DNA from: Cercophora sp. LCS_1
Lineage: Eukaryota; Ascomycota; Sordariomycetes; Sordariales; Lasiosphaeriaceae
DNA length: 64,000 nt
Reading direction: 5' to 3'
Assembly: GCA_036250225.1 (NCBI GenBank)
Contig: JAPZLL010000007.1
Span: 744,001 to 808,000, forward strand
In this document: in pieces, positions 33,471 through 43,913 of the stretch
How the letters are laid out: each line of letters begins with the position of its first letter
How positions within the stretch are numbered: the first letter of the stretch is position 1
Notes under the pieces: generated by a model
What the model was told of the DNA's origin: nothing
The model's input: only the letters and a program-made list of their open reading frames with translations
Database searches by the model: none
Made by a program: the position numbers and the translations under genes

Positions 33471-33631
33471 CTGATTTGATCCCAATTAGCATTTGAATCG
33501 TCAGAATTCATCTCGGCGACAACCGCTGCCTTGACATCTTCGGTTAAAGCGCCGGCGTCGAAGGTAGCCCCATAGAGAGCCGCCAAGAGCTTTTGCTCGC
33601 GCTCCAGAGTCCAAGTAGAGCGAGCACCCAT
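33471..33631 (-). CDS. Alternative first exon M2 (GC donor)
   Basis: 161 nt. It encodes MGARSTWTLEREQKLLAALYGATF...VKAAVVAEMNSDDSNANWDQI. At the homologous position the donor reads AG-GCACGT, a GC rather than GT donor, in phase 2. The nearest GT, 4 nt further, would be phase 0 and break the frame of the shared exon. A perfect 12-bp inverted repeat lies about 130-155 nt upstream of the ATG. Predicted isoform 187 residues with a 1880-nt intron. It is the most distal module and least certain to be used. Confidence 0.52.
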
Positions 33632-33758
33632 TGTGGCAGTGTGAGCTGCGAGTTGGTTGGTGTGGGGGTTGGTCGGTGTGTGGTGTTGTGGAAAGGAAGA
33701 GTGGTGAAGGAGGGAAGGAAAAAAGTAGGGAGGAAAGGGTAGAAGAAAAAAGAGGGCA

Positions 33759-33786
33759 AAATCGTTGAGACTATTCTCAACGATTT
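33759..33786. promoter_or_regulatory. Perfect 12-bp inverted repeat upstream of M2
   Basis: AAATCGTTGAGA and TCTCAACGATTT are separated by 4 nt (CTAT). The palindrome sits about 130-155 nt 5' of the M2 start codon, where its core promoter should be. It could be a dimeric transcription-factor site or a short hairpin; the sequence does not tell. Confidence 0.5.
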
Positions 33787-34119
33787 AATACCGCGGAGCG
33801 TTGCAGAATCGTGGGAGTTACCAAGTACCGGCGAACAAGGAATCCCTCGGATGCCAGGAAGCTACGAGGCAGTGAGCTGCTGTCGCCTGAGGTTACCCAT
33901 TGGATACCTGAACGCGGAGAGGGGGATACCGTCAAAACTTTCCAAAGAGACAGTCAAGCAGTGATCACTCAGCTAGGTATGGCTCCAACAGAGCACAGGA
34001 AAGATGCAAACATTCACACCGAAGTAGTAGTGAAGCTATCAACAGCATGGGGAAAAGCAAAGCCAAGCATGAACCCTGAGATGAAGAAAGGTCCAAGACA
34101 AAACAAGCCATTGTCATAC

Positions 34120-34360
34120 CTGGTGCTTTCAAAGGACCTGGGATATCCTGGTCCTCCATCTCCCGCAGGATTATATCTTCGTAACTGTGGGCCAGCCACT
34201 GCATCAGATAATTTGTACGCCCAAGTGCCTGGGCAGAAGCAAGACTTACCGGTATAGATCCATCTCGCTCGATGGCTCTCATGAGGGCCGCGAGGAGCGC
34301 CTTGTGCTCCTCCGGCCCCCAGCGCCCAAAGCCACCGGCGGGGGTCTTGTTGGCTGGCAT
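34120..34360 (-). CDS. Related Myb-like unit M1, splice-incompatible with the array
   Basis: Starts CAAG-ATG and encodes MPANKTPAGGFGRWGPEEHKALLAALMRAIERDGSIP, clearly the first half of the same domain. The strong donor CCG-GTAAGT (exon 34250-34360) is phase 0, not phase 2. A plausible next exon is 34120-34198 (WLAHSYEDIILREME...), after a 51-nt intron ending GATGCAG and before a GTATGA donor. An intron in the middle of the domain in phase 0 resembles the gene at 42983, not M2-M7. The 3' end is unresolved. It may be a separate small gene or a decayed relative. The gene model past the first exon is tentative. Confidence 0.4.
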
Positions 34361-37300
34361 CTTGTCTGGCTTCCGTGTTAGTTTGTTGGGTAGAGCATCG
34401 GGCAAAGGTGCGTGTTGTCTTGCCCGTCTGGGATAGAGACAAAACGGGCGGGTATGCGGCTGCCGGCGTCTCGAAGGATATTCGTCGAGGGTGTTCAAGA
34501 CCGGGGAAAGACCCCAGTTGTCATGAACAGTGTGATATGGGAGGGGGTGTCGAGCAATGTTGCCCTTGAAGATGGGCATGTCTCGGCATCAGGACTTACA
34601 GTTGGATCTGAGTCTGGATGGCACATGTTAACAATATTTCCGAAATGACGCATCAAACACAAAAGATCAAGAGCTAATTCAGTAGGGGCAGTGGTCTGGT
34701 GTATAAATGTCAGAGCTAATGGGCGAGGCTGCAAGTCGAACTCTCGCAACTACAAGCAGCCCCAGCCAGAGAAACCCCTGATGACCCTGCGAGCAAAGAT
34801 TCCAGAAGAACCCTGGTCTATCAGGCCCATCTAGCATGATGGCAAGCTAACAGGCAAATGGTAGGAAACTAAACCGGAAGACTAAGAAAACACAGTACTT
34901 GCTGGCTTTGAAGGGAGAGAGATTGGTAGTGGTAGTGCCTGAACGAAGATGTCGGCGGAACGTCGGTGGGGATGTTGGCGTTGGGGGAAGATTTGGATCG
35001 AACTGTCACAAGACGAGTGAGAAGAGAGGAAAAAAAGGCGTATCAAGTGGTCTGCGGCGGCTAAGGTAGCTCCTCGGCAGGGTGTTCAGGACACCGAGAC
35101 AGTGTGTGCTGACACATGCAACAATCGCGGGATCATTCCATTGTGCATTGGGACACAGGACCGAAAGGAGCAGGCACTGGGACATTGTGTGGTGCCACAA
35201 TGACCTGAAACACTGGCTCACCAGGAGACTTTAGAAGGAGCCATCTGGCAGTCATCAAGTCAGATAAGGTTTGGGAGAAGGCGCGCCCCTGGGCTTCAGG
35301 GCAGGCGACACTGGGGACGACAAGATCAAACGATCGGCTTTTCCGCGGAATAGAACCATATTACTGTATTGGGAGGCTATTCTAAAGAAATCCTTTCTTT
35401 TGATCGCTGAGTAAAGGTAAACGAGGTGTCTAGCGTCTCTCAGATCAGAGCACGCAACCCACGTGCAAGAGACGAAATTTCTAAGTGGGCTCACAGTCGC
35501 CTACACAGACGACCTTGAAGACCTAATGAACCTTGTAATAATCCTTTGGGGTAAGACATTGTCAGAGAAAGAGATAGGTATCCTCCAACACGCGGCCGTG
35601 ATGCGTCAAGACCTTGAAAATGTAGGTATCACCTGCCCGAGAGAAAAGAAACCGCCTCAAGGACACGAGAATGGAAAACCACAAAGCAAATACCTAGCTT
35701 GTGATAGAATTCCAAACCAAGAATACCAAACCACCGTGATAACTATCTGGACGTTGCGATCACCTAGGAAGCGCAAGCAAGCAAGATGGGCCTGGCCAAG
35801 GGAGCATCTACAACACCAAAATCTCCAGAGCCCTCTACTCTCATCATCAAACATCACACAAACACGCTTGAGCAAAACAACAATGGCCAATACAAGCATC
35901 ACAAAGAGAAAGACACCAAGGGAGACATCATGCAGATACACGGACAGGCACCACAGACGGTGAGCGAGGACACAAGGAAGCACACAGACATCATAACATG
36001 GCCAAGACTTCACAAGGCTTCTTCTCCATAGCCCTACACAAGGCAGAGCATACAGTGAAAAAGAGTGGGAAGAGGCACCACAAGGGTGAGTTTGAGATCA
36101 AAAATTGTGCGGACGCCACTGGGCGAGATGCTAACACCGCCAGCCCCCTTGCCTGAGCAGAGTGCTGGCCCGCGCATGGAATGAAGAAGAAGAAGAAGAA
36201 GAAGAGGAAGAGATTCTGGGAGGGCAGTGGAATATTTTATACCTGGTTTGGGGCGGCCAGTGCACAACCGTGAACGGGTTCCACGCCCGTGAACGCTGGG
36301 TGTTCACAGGCGCGGACTGAGCCGCGGCACCAGCCACGGAGCGGGATGGCGGCTGCTTGGGTTTCATGGGCGCCGGGAGGTCAGCCGCAGCAGGCTTTTC
36401 AGGTGTTTGAACAGGTGCGAAAGCTTTTGGGGCTTGGAACAGACAGAGGGGAGGTTCCCTACATGATGGGAGATCCCTGAGATGTCGCAAGGGCCTAGGA
36501 TTTTAGACAGACTCTTAGATTCATGTTTTCATTTTCAATAGCCTTTTTCATGGCTTCAGTCAGCCTTTCCTGGCTCTCCATAAGAAATGTGACGGGACTG
36601 GCGTCATCTCCTCCCCTGTGACCAAGCTTTGGATTCAAACCAAGCCCGCCCCCGGCCGACTCACCCTCGCCAAGCAGTCCAAAACCCTTTGAGAAGAATC
36701 TACACCTCAAAGAAAATACGGAACTTATCTCATAGGCGCAGAAACTCTCAAGCCTAGCTCACAGTTCCAACCGAGACAACTTTGAAATCTAGAAAGGACA
36801 AAGACCGCTAACATCTCCGTAGATAAAACCCGATGCCTTTCAGAGAGCAGTAGTTCCACCACACGATAATAAGACTGCTAGCTGAGCTCTAAGCGAGAGG
36901 AAAGACGAAGATGAAGAAGAGGAGGAGTCTAGGAAGGTGGCTACTGGGGCAATGGGACTGTTTCTCTAGAACAACAAATAATCAGGGCTTGTACATTCTT
37001 TTCTGGCGTGTCTGGTTTCCCCTTTCCATGAAAAATCGTAGCTGAGCCAACCGACAGCTTCCCAGGCCCCTCCAGCAAGGAGATCACTACCAGCGAGGTC
37101 GAAGACGAGACATGGAGAGACATGCAAAGAAACCAGAATGAAGAACAAGAAACGGCATGTTTGGAACAAGATAGAGTCGTTCTTTTGATTCTATACCTTG
37201 ATCCATATTCCAGGGATCAGCAGGACTGAGGTTTCAATTTTCCAGACAAGGAGATCCAAAAACGGGTAGCTAACGAATTGAGAGACATTCCAGGTCACTT

Positions 37301-39921
37301 TGTACAACCGTGAGATATCCCCAAGACAAAGAAAAGACTACCAAATCAACAAAGGGTCAGACCACAGCAATAACTCGTCATAAGTTGCCCCCATAGTCTC
37401 ATTCCCGAAAACCGCCAGCCTCGACACAATTCAAAACAAGTCCTCTCTTGTTCAGGCTCTACAGCCCAAGACCAAACATTACCTCAGTGAAAAGAGAGTA
37501 AACCCAGCACATTGATACACAAAGAGTGTGATACTGTCTGTTTCGAGCCCCCTTTGAGCCGAAAAAAAGCACAAGATCATTAGATAGCTGACTCAAAGTT
37601 CACGGTGAACAGGACTTGTCCACTCTATTCAAGGGAACTCGATTCAGGGGCCGACGCCACCCCCTTTTGTACCGCCACACCACTTCCTTGCCTCAGCCGG
37701 GCATGGTGGTAGCTTCCCCTATTCCCTTCCCATAAGACCCGACGGGAAAACAATAGACTGGTACCTCAGGGTGAGCGGCCCCCAAAACGCCATCCCCTAT
37801 TTACCAAAACGCCATCCCCTATTTACCTTCAGCCACACTGGCATTTTGTCTCAGCAGGTGACCGTTGGTTCGCGGCCCTTTGGACGGAACCTGGATTGAG
37901 ACGTGGGCTTATCCATTGACCTCGAGAGACTCAACCAAGACGCAAAAGAGTACCCCTAAGCTGGAGAACAACTAGATACGAAGAGACTAAGGAAACAGGT
38001 GAAATAAATCAGGCGGTAGCGATTCTACAAGCGTCCAAGGAGCGAGCAGCACATGCAAGTAAACGCGGAGTGTCAGTCCCAGGTCTAACACCCTGGCTCT
38101 CTCCTGGGAGCAGGCATGATACCAATCAAGTCCAAAATCTCGAGGCCAAAGCCAGGGATCAACAGGTTGCTGCGACTGTGAGGCCAGGGCAGCGTGGAGG
38201 AGCTAGATTTGTAGTCTACTCTGCGGATTTTCTGACCGCCTGATTTCTGACGAGCTACATACAGAGCGGAGAAAGAACCGGCCGTACTGTTTCACGAGAT
38301 CTGTATACCGAGGACCCATCGAGAAAGCTACATCAAGGTATGGGAGTCGTTTACGAGACCAGAGAAAACCGGACAAGCCCTGCTAACAAGCCCGGGATCA
38401 CATCAGGTATCTAAAAAAGTGGTACAAGACGAACAGATACCAAACACCAAAAGCACCAGCTGAGATAAACCACAAAGCCACGACCCGACCCTGAAGTCAA
38501 GAGAAACACCGTGGCACCAAATCCAGACAACAACAGAGCAGCCAACCGCTGAGCAGCCCTTCGAAAGAGCAGCCACACCACCGAACAAACAGCAGACCAA
38601 CACCAGCGCTTCGTCTACACCACTACATCAAAACAACACACCAACAAGCTGGAAACTCGGCCAGAGCCTAGAAACAGGTGATCCAAGCCAGCGGTGCCGT
38701 CCCCAATCCCCTCCCAGAAAACTACCTACCTTAGGCCCGAGCCACCCCTAAGAGCACCGTGCTAACCAGCCAGCTAGTCTGACACAGTCTCTCCAGTCTC
38801 CAAGGCACATTCCCGCCTCAAGCCTTCATAGCCCGAGCGCCCCAGCTACGGCTCTAGCAAGCACACTCAATCTCGAACAGCAGCGCCTGACGACCGTAAG
38901 CCATCATCACGGCTGGCCCTGAGTAGCACCCGACGGACCCAAGAGGCCAAGTTGCGAGCGCCTGGTTAGCGCCAATGCATTGGGCAACACAAGTCACGGA
39001 GTAGCAAAGCGGAACACCGCCTCGCCCGTTGGGCGGGCGGTTGTTGGGTGTGACGTTTATTCCTCCGTGCCGAGGAAGAGTTCAGTTGGGTCTTGACGAC
39101 GGCACTTCGGGAGGGAAGGTTCGTGTTCTGGTCGTAAGGGCTGCGAGAGGACCAGTACACGGGGAGAGGAACGGTTGACCTGTCTGGTCTTCTGGAGCAC
39201 AGGAGCTATTGCTTCAGATTCAGGGGTTGTTAGGATGTAGAAATCACCGCGACTCCATATTTAGGAGGACGTTAAGCTTGACGCCGGGACAAATAGAGAC
39301 AAAAAAAAAACACATGAGGAAGATCAAGGGCGTGCTATTCCCGTTCATTTTGGGGCCGTGACGGGATGGGACCCCAAAACCACGACGGTAAGCTGATCAA
39401 ACGGTCAAGACAACGTTGTCCATTGATGTGGCCTAAATTTGCCACTAAACCTGCCAAACAAACCTGCCCGTACACCCGTCCGTAAACTAAAACACACGTA
39501 TGATCGCTGACCAAATCATTATCCTCCCAAACTCAACGCTTTTTCCCGCGACCCATTCCTGTAGGAATCATGGACCAATCTGCCCGCTATCCCATGTCCC
39601 AACACATAATTGCGTCGATCAAATCTCCGAAGCCAGTCCTTGGGTCATATACAAACACCTACACGAAGAGTTGTCGCTGTCACCTGGTGGGGGAGGCTAT
39701 CCGTCAAGGCCTGTCCACGGCTAGGCTGGTGAATCGTCGGACTCGACTAGAGAATCCGTCTAGGCGTCACCGTAACCGAAGCTGCTTCACAAGTTAGTGC
39801 CGAGAAAACTACTTGGATGGGCAAGGTGAGACGGACAGGGAAAGTAGGGAGAGGAATATATGATGGGGGAAAAAAAAAGGAACCGGGACCATAGTCAACC
39901 GGGCAGAGACCGAGACGAAAC
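34361..39921. other. 5.5-kb region without recognisable gene
   Basis: Purine-rich on the plus strand, with many short random frames. Contains a GAA run at about 36182-36205 and a 22-bp tandem duplication at 37782-37825. Minus-strand frames at 36131-36490 and 36495-36710 have stretches of plausible composition but no motif or splice partner. Nothing can be called a gene with confidence. Confidence 0.5.
37782..37825 (+). repeat. 22-bp perfect tandem duplication
   Basis: The unit CCAAAACGCCATCCCCTATTTA occurs twice in direct succession. It is a small slippage-type duplication in non-coding DNA, with no further copies seen nearby. Confidence 0.8.
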
Positions 39922-40930
39922 TCACTCTTCCTCATAACTCTCAGCCGAATCCGGGTTGGCATGAGCAGCTAGAGCATTCAACACAGCTTCATCTTCCATC
40001 GAGGTGTCTTGTGGTACGTCAAGTCGTTGCCGCTTAGAAACATGCTCGTCCTCGGGGTCGTCTTCCAAACTGGGGTCGACAGCCAGCTCCTCGTCAGCAC
40101 CGGGTGTGTCCTGGGCAGAAGAGTCGTCGCCTTGCAGTGCTGGATGGAGTTGCGGCTGACCGTGATCATGGCTATGACTGTGAGGATGATCGTGACCACT
40201 AGGCATCATCTGGGCGACTGGATGGACTGGATGCATTTGGGCTTGTGGGATACCCTGTATCATGCTGGCAGCTGAGGGATCCGGGACCATGGGCAACCCG
40301 CCGGGCCCCGCAGTCATGTTGGGGCCGGGGTTCATAGGAGCAGGGGGTACTGAGGCTCCGGCTGCGACTGCAGCCGTGGCTACAGCAGCGGCGGTCGCGG
40401 CATCAGCGGGCTTCTTTCTAGGCCGCCCCCGGCCCGGACCGGGCCGACGTGTGATGGGATTGAGTGTGGGATCAACCTTGCGCGAGCTCTCACCACCGCC
40501 GCCGACGGCGAGGCCATTCGGCTCGGCCTTGTTCTGAGCGCGCCTCAGGCCCTGGAAGTGCTGACTGCATCAAAGTCAGCGATCGTGGTCGACTACCCAG
40601 CGCTTGGCGCTTGCGGTGACACAAGTTGGGACAATGTCAGGCAAGCGAGCTGCTCGGCTAGATACATGAAATGCGAAATACAAAGCTGCCGACAGCAGAC
40701 AGCATCGTGGCAACACCACCATTGCAAATGCATTCATGAACTACCAAGTACAACAAATAATACATGACTTGCACTCACCGGCATCCTTCATTAGTGAATC
40801 CGTAGCCCATCGAGCGCATGTGGTTGCCGATGGTTGTCCATTCTGACCCGCTGATGACGCCAATTTGCTTGACGCTCAGGATGGTGAAGAACAGGTCCTT
40901 GTCGGCCCGGTCATTCCAGTTTTTGTTCAT
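39922..40930 (-). CDS. Myb/SANT-like protein with AT-hook
   Basis: Exons 40779-40930 and 39922-40564 give 264 residues. Exon 1 is 152 nt, exactly the length of M5 and M6. It encodes MNKNWNDRADKDLFFTILSV...SEWTTIGNHMRSMGYGFTNEGC and ends CG-GTGAGT in phase 2. Exon 2 begins QHFQGLRRAQ, the counterpart of QHLQKLRRKE in the array gene, after acceptor GATGCAG. A classical AT-hook (GRGRPRKKP) follows, then Ala-rich, His-rich (HDHPHSHSHDHG) and acidic segments. The gene is a single-first-exon paralogue of the array at 31-33.6 kb and shows the ancestral structure. It is expected to bind AT-rich DNA in the nucleus; targets are unknown. No psi-K-x-E site was seen here. Confidence 0.77.
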
Positions 40931-42982
40931 GTTGAATCCCTGACAAAAAACGCCCCCCTAAACTGGCTGTTATAGGTCGTTTTGAGGATCGCGAGTGGGT
41001 GAGTGGGCAGTGGATAAGCTCGAGTTGGAATTTGTTAAGAACTGCTAAGCGGAGATGCTCAGGCACGCGCGGGGAGTCGAGCTGCTCAAACAGTTGGGAG
41101 GCGGGCTCAACATTTAACCGGGCTCCGAGGAATGGCAGTCGAGAGCTGCGCTCGACCAATGAAGCTCGCAGCTTTTGGGCATGGGGGGGTGGGGAAATTG
41201 CGACGGTCGGTGGAGCACAGACGCCTGTGGATGCCTCAGGAGCATCGGGTCCTGCCTGTCGCTGCCTGGGCGCTGGATTGCGAGCGAGGGAAGCTGCGAT
41301 GATAAGTGCACCCCTGATTTGAGGCCAAACGGCACACCGCCAGATCAAGTGACCTGGCGCCAGCAACGCGTTAACGCACACACAGTGTCGATTACGACGC
41401 GCGGCGAGCCTACCGAGCCCACATTTCTTTTGGTGTTGGATCCAACCTCCTGATTTTTCGGTGACCGCTCAGCACTCGTTTCACTTGGGACGACAGGTTG
41501 TCATCGCAACGCCAATTGATTGCGCAAGAGCCCGCAAGCTCGGATTGACACGAGTTTGGTCGCCATTGATATCTACTTCCTTTGCGATGCATACAAACGC
41601 TTTTTCAGCCTTGCGGCAGGTCGTTTGTTTGCCGGGCAGGCTGCCCTCGAGGCGACCGGGTCCGGGCGGACGGTACAGATGGCGGGGTTTCTTGGCTATC
41701 TCGCCGTGAATCGGGTGTACCTGACCGCTACATGACCCATCGACAGCTGGCTGATAACAGCACCGAATGCATTGCATCACATGTAGCTGTCGTTGGGCCA
41801 CGTAGGTACCTTTTCTGCCTGAGGAACTCGTCCATATTTGCCCGTCGTCTCTGGCTGCCGCTTTCTCAAACCGCGGAAGCGCATGCCCATCTCCGTCGCT
41901 GCCAATGAGACGGTTCCTCCTCCCACCCCAACCACCTGAATTACCGAGCTGCGATGACTCGAATGAGTCACAGGCAGGTCGAGTCCCACGACAGCGACAG
42001 TATCACGTCGTTTCGAGATAGCTTAGATTGCGACGGCGCGGTCCCTGTGCTGTGGGAGGCAGATGCGTTTGCGTCGAGGGGAATCAGGACCTTCACTGCC
42101 GACCGACAGATGGGACAATAAGCCATCGGGACGAGTCCGAGAGGAATTCACGCGAGCTCGAGACTGCGGGCACCTGCATTTGCCACCCACATCAGCTTCG
42201 TGCGTTGTCGGCAGAAGGATGCTAAAAAAGAAAGTGAGCGCTGGAGGGCAGCGAGGGGCCCGTTTGCTAGCGGACAGGGATGTGCCTGCAGCAGCGTGTC
42301 TTGGAAAAACCACTTTACGCGGTCCCCCGCGACGCCGCCTCCCTCTGACACCACCACCCATCACGACATCAAGTGACATTGGGGCCGGCCGCAATTTTGT
42401 TGAATCCCCCTTCCCCTTTTCGTGTGCCACCCGCAGTGCGGGCGTCCGGGCAACCATTTCCTTGATCCGCGGCCAATGGCGATGGCGCTTCCTGAATATA
42501 CAAACTGCCCTTTCGGGACTTTTCTGCTGCGCGGGCGCTTTCACCCATGCCGCTTACAGAGGGCAAACCGCCGCTCAATGTACCCTTTCCCTGTCCCTTT
42601 GGGCAAGGCGTTCTTTTTGCCTTGATTTCTTGGAGCCGCCGACGGATTGATGGTCCCAAAGCAACCCCCCTCTTTCTTACCTCTAGGGCCCTTTTTTCTG
42701 TTTCACCCATATAATCCGGCCGCCAGCCTCGCTTTTCTCGGTTCACACCCATCTCGTCCGTGACTCACTCCCCCACACTCGAGAGGCAGGCCCGGGACGC
42801 TGTGATCCTTGCCACACGGCTTTCCTACTGTGTGGTCCGCGTCGTCTTGGTCTCCGAGGTTCATATTGAGCGGCCTCCCCTTGCCCATCTCTCTGATCTC
42901 TCCCAAATCTCGGTCTGGTCGGCTGGTTTTCGACCCTCCCACTGCCTTCTCAGCGTCGAAACCCCCTCCCACATCGCCCACC
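40931..42982. other. Divergent promoter region between two Myb-like genes
   Basis: Two kb upstream of both the AT-hook Myb-like gene (-) and the His-rich Myb-like gene (+). The last 350 bases before 42983 are CT-rich and leader-like. Frames in between show no motif. Confidence 0.5.
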
Positions 42983-43913
42983 ATGGCCGCCAACGACAAC
43001 GCCATGACACGCTTCCTGTTCGCTATTCTCCAGCAAAAGTGTCTGAAGGATGTAAGTCTGGCGCTCTCTCCTTTTCGCCCGCCAAAATCTAACCACCATA
43101 TCTCTCAAGATCGATTGGAACAAAGTCGCCCACGACCCCATCCTCGCCCAGGAAATCACCAACGGCCACGCCGCCCGCATGCGCTACAGCCGCTTCAAAG
43201 CAGTCATGCTAGGCACCGAGCCAACCCGGCGCAACCGGACCTCGACCTCGCGTGTGTCCAAGCCCAAGAAAAAGGACGCCGGCGCCAAAGCCTCTTCCAA
43301 ATCCAAAGACGCCAGCACCAACATCAAGCCCGAGTTATCACCATCGGGTGACCACCCCCACGACCTAGTCAAGCACGAAACCTCACCCCCACCTCCTCCG
43401 TCCCGTGGCATGGAGTCCTCATCCTCTCCCAAGATCAAGGACGAGCAACAGCATTTCCATCAGCGCATGTTCATGCCGCACACCACGCAAGATGCTGCGC
43501 TCCACCGTCACCACGCGCAGCAACAGCAGCAGCAGCTCATGACGGCTGACCACCTCCAATACATGCGACTGATGACGCCGTCTAGTGATTCGGATTTGCT
43601 CGGAGGATCGCAGTACGCCGCTAGTCCGGTGCTGGGTGGGACGCAGACGCAGGACACGACGGGGTACGAGTACCACAGCCATGGTCATGGACATGGACAC
43701 CATCACCATGCTGCGGTCGAGACGGCGACAGGCGAATGGGTGAGCGCCGTTGGACAGGCGACGGCGTATGGCGGGTTGGGCGTCTTGGATATGGGCTACG
43801 ACGGGGAGTGGGCTACCGCGGCGGCAACAGAAACAGGGTTCTGCGATGGACCCGGTGGTGCTGTAGTGGGCGGGGAGGACTTTGGCGTCAAGGAGGAGTG
43901 GGAGTATCGTTGA
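42983..43913 (+). CDS. Myb/SANT-like nuclear protein, His/Gln-rich
   Basis: Exons 42983-43051 and 43110-43913 give 290 residues; the intron is GTAAGT...CTAACC...CTCAAG in phase 0. The N-terminal domain reads MAANDNAMTRFLFAILQQKC...IDWNKVAHD...ARMRYSRFKAVMLG, a variant of the same Myb-like unit with the intron between helices 1 and 2. It is followed by a Lys-rich stretch (SKPKKKDAGAK), a Gln run, and HSHGHGHGHHHH. Four psi-K-x-E sites occur (IKPE, VKHE, IKDE, VKEE). The Kozak context ACC-ATG supports the start. Likely nuclear, function unknown. The intron position differs from the array gene but matches that of unit M1. Confidence 0.76.

Larger units (their letters stand above)
31137..33631 (-). 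other. Tandem alternative-first-exon array of a Myb-like gene
   Basis: Locus-level entry. Six diverged 140-164 nt exons (M2 33471-33631, M3 33147-33286, M4 32767-32930, M5 32476-32627, M6 32077-32228, M7 31673-31821) each start with ATG and end in a phase-2 donor. Only one downstream exon pair exists (31261-31590 and 31137-31209). Joining any module to that pair keeps frame and gives 187, 180, 188, 184, 184 and 183 residues respectively. Gaps between modules are 139-255 nt, pyrimidine-rich on the coding strand, with no room for private 3' exons. The AGs tested in the gaps before M3, M4, M6 and M7 would join out of frame from a phase-2 donor, and none was seen before M5. The modules therefore fit first exons with their own promoters rather than cassette exons. 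Transcripts are not available, so use of M2-M6 is inferred. Confidence 0.68.

Noticed and set aside
36034..36267. Minus-strand peptide GGVSISPSGVRTIF, reminiscent of bacterial IS transposases
   Set aside because: Only about 15 residues, no DDE residues or further similarity, followed by random sequence. Probably chance.
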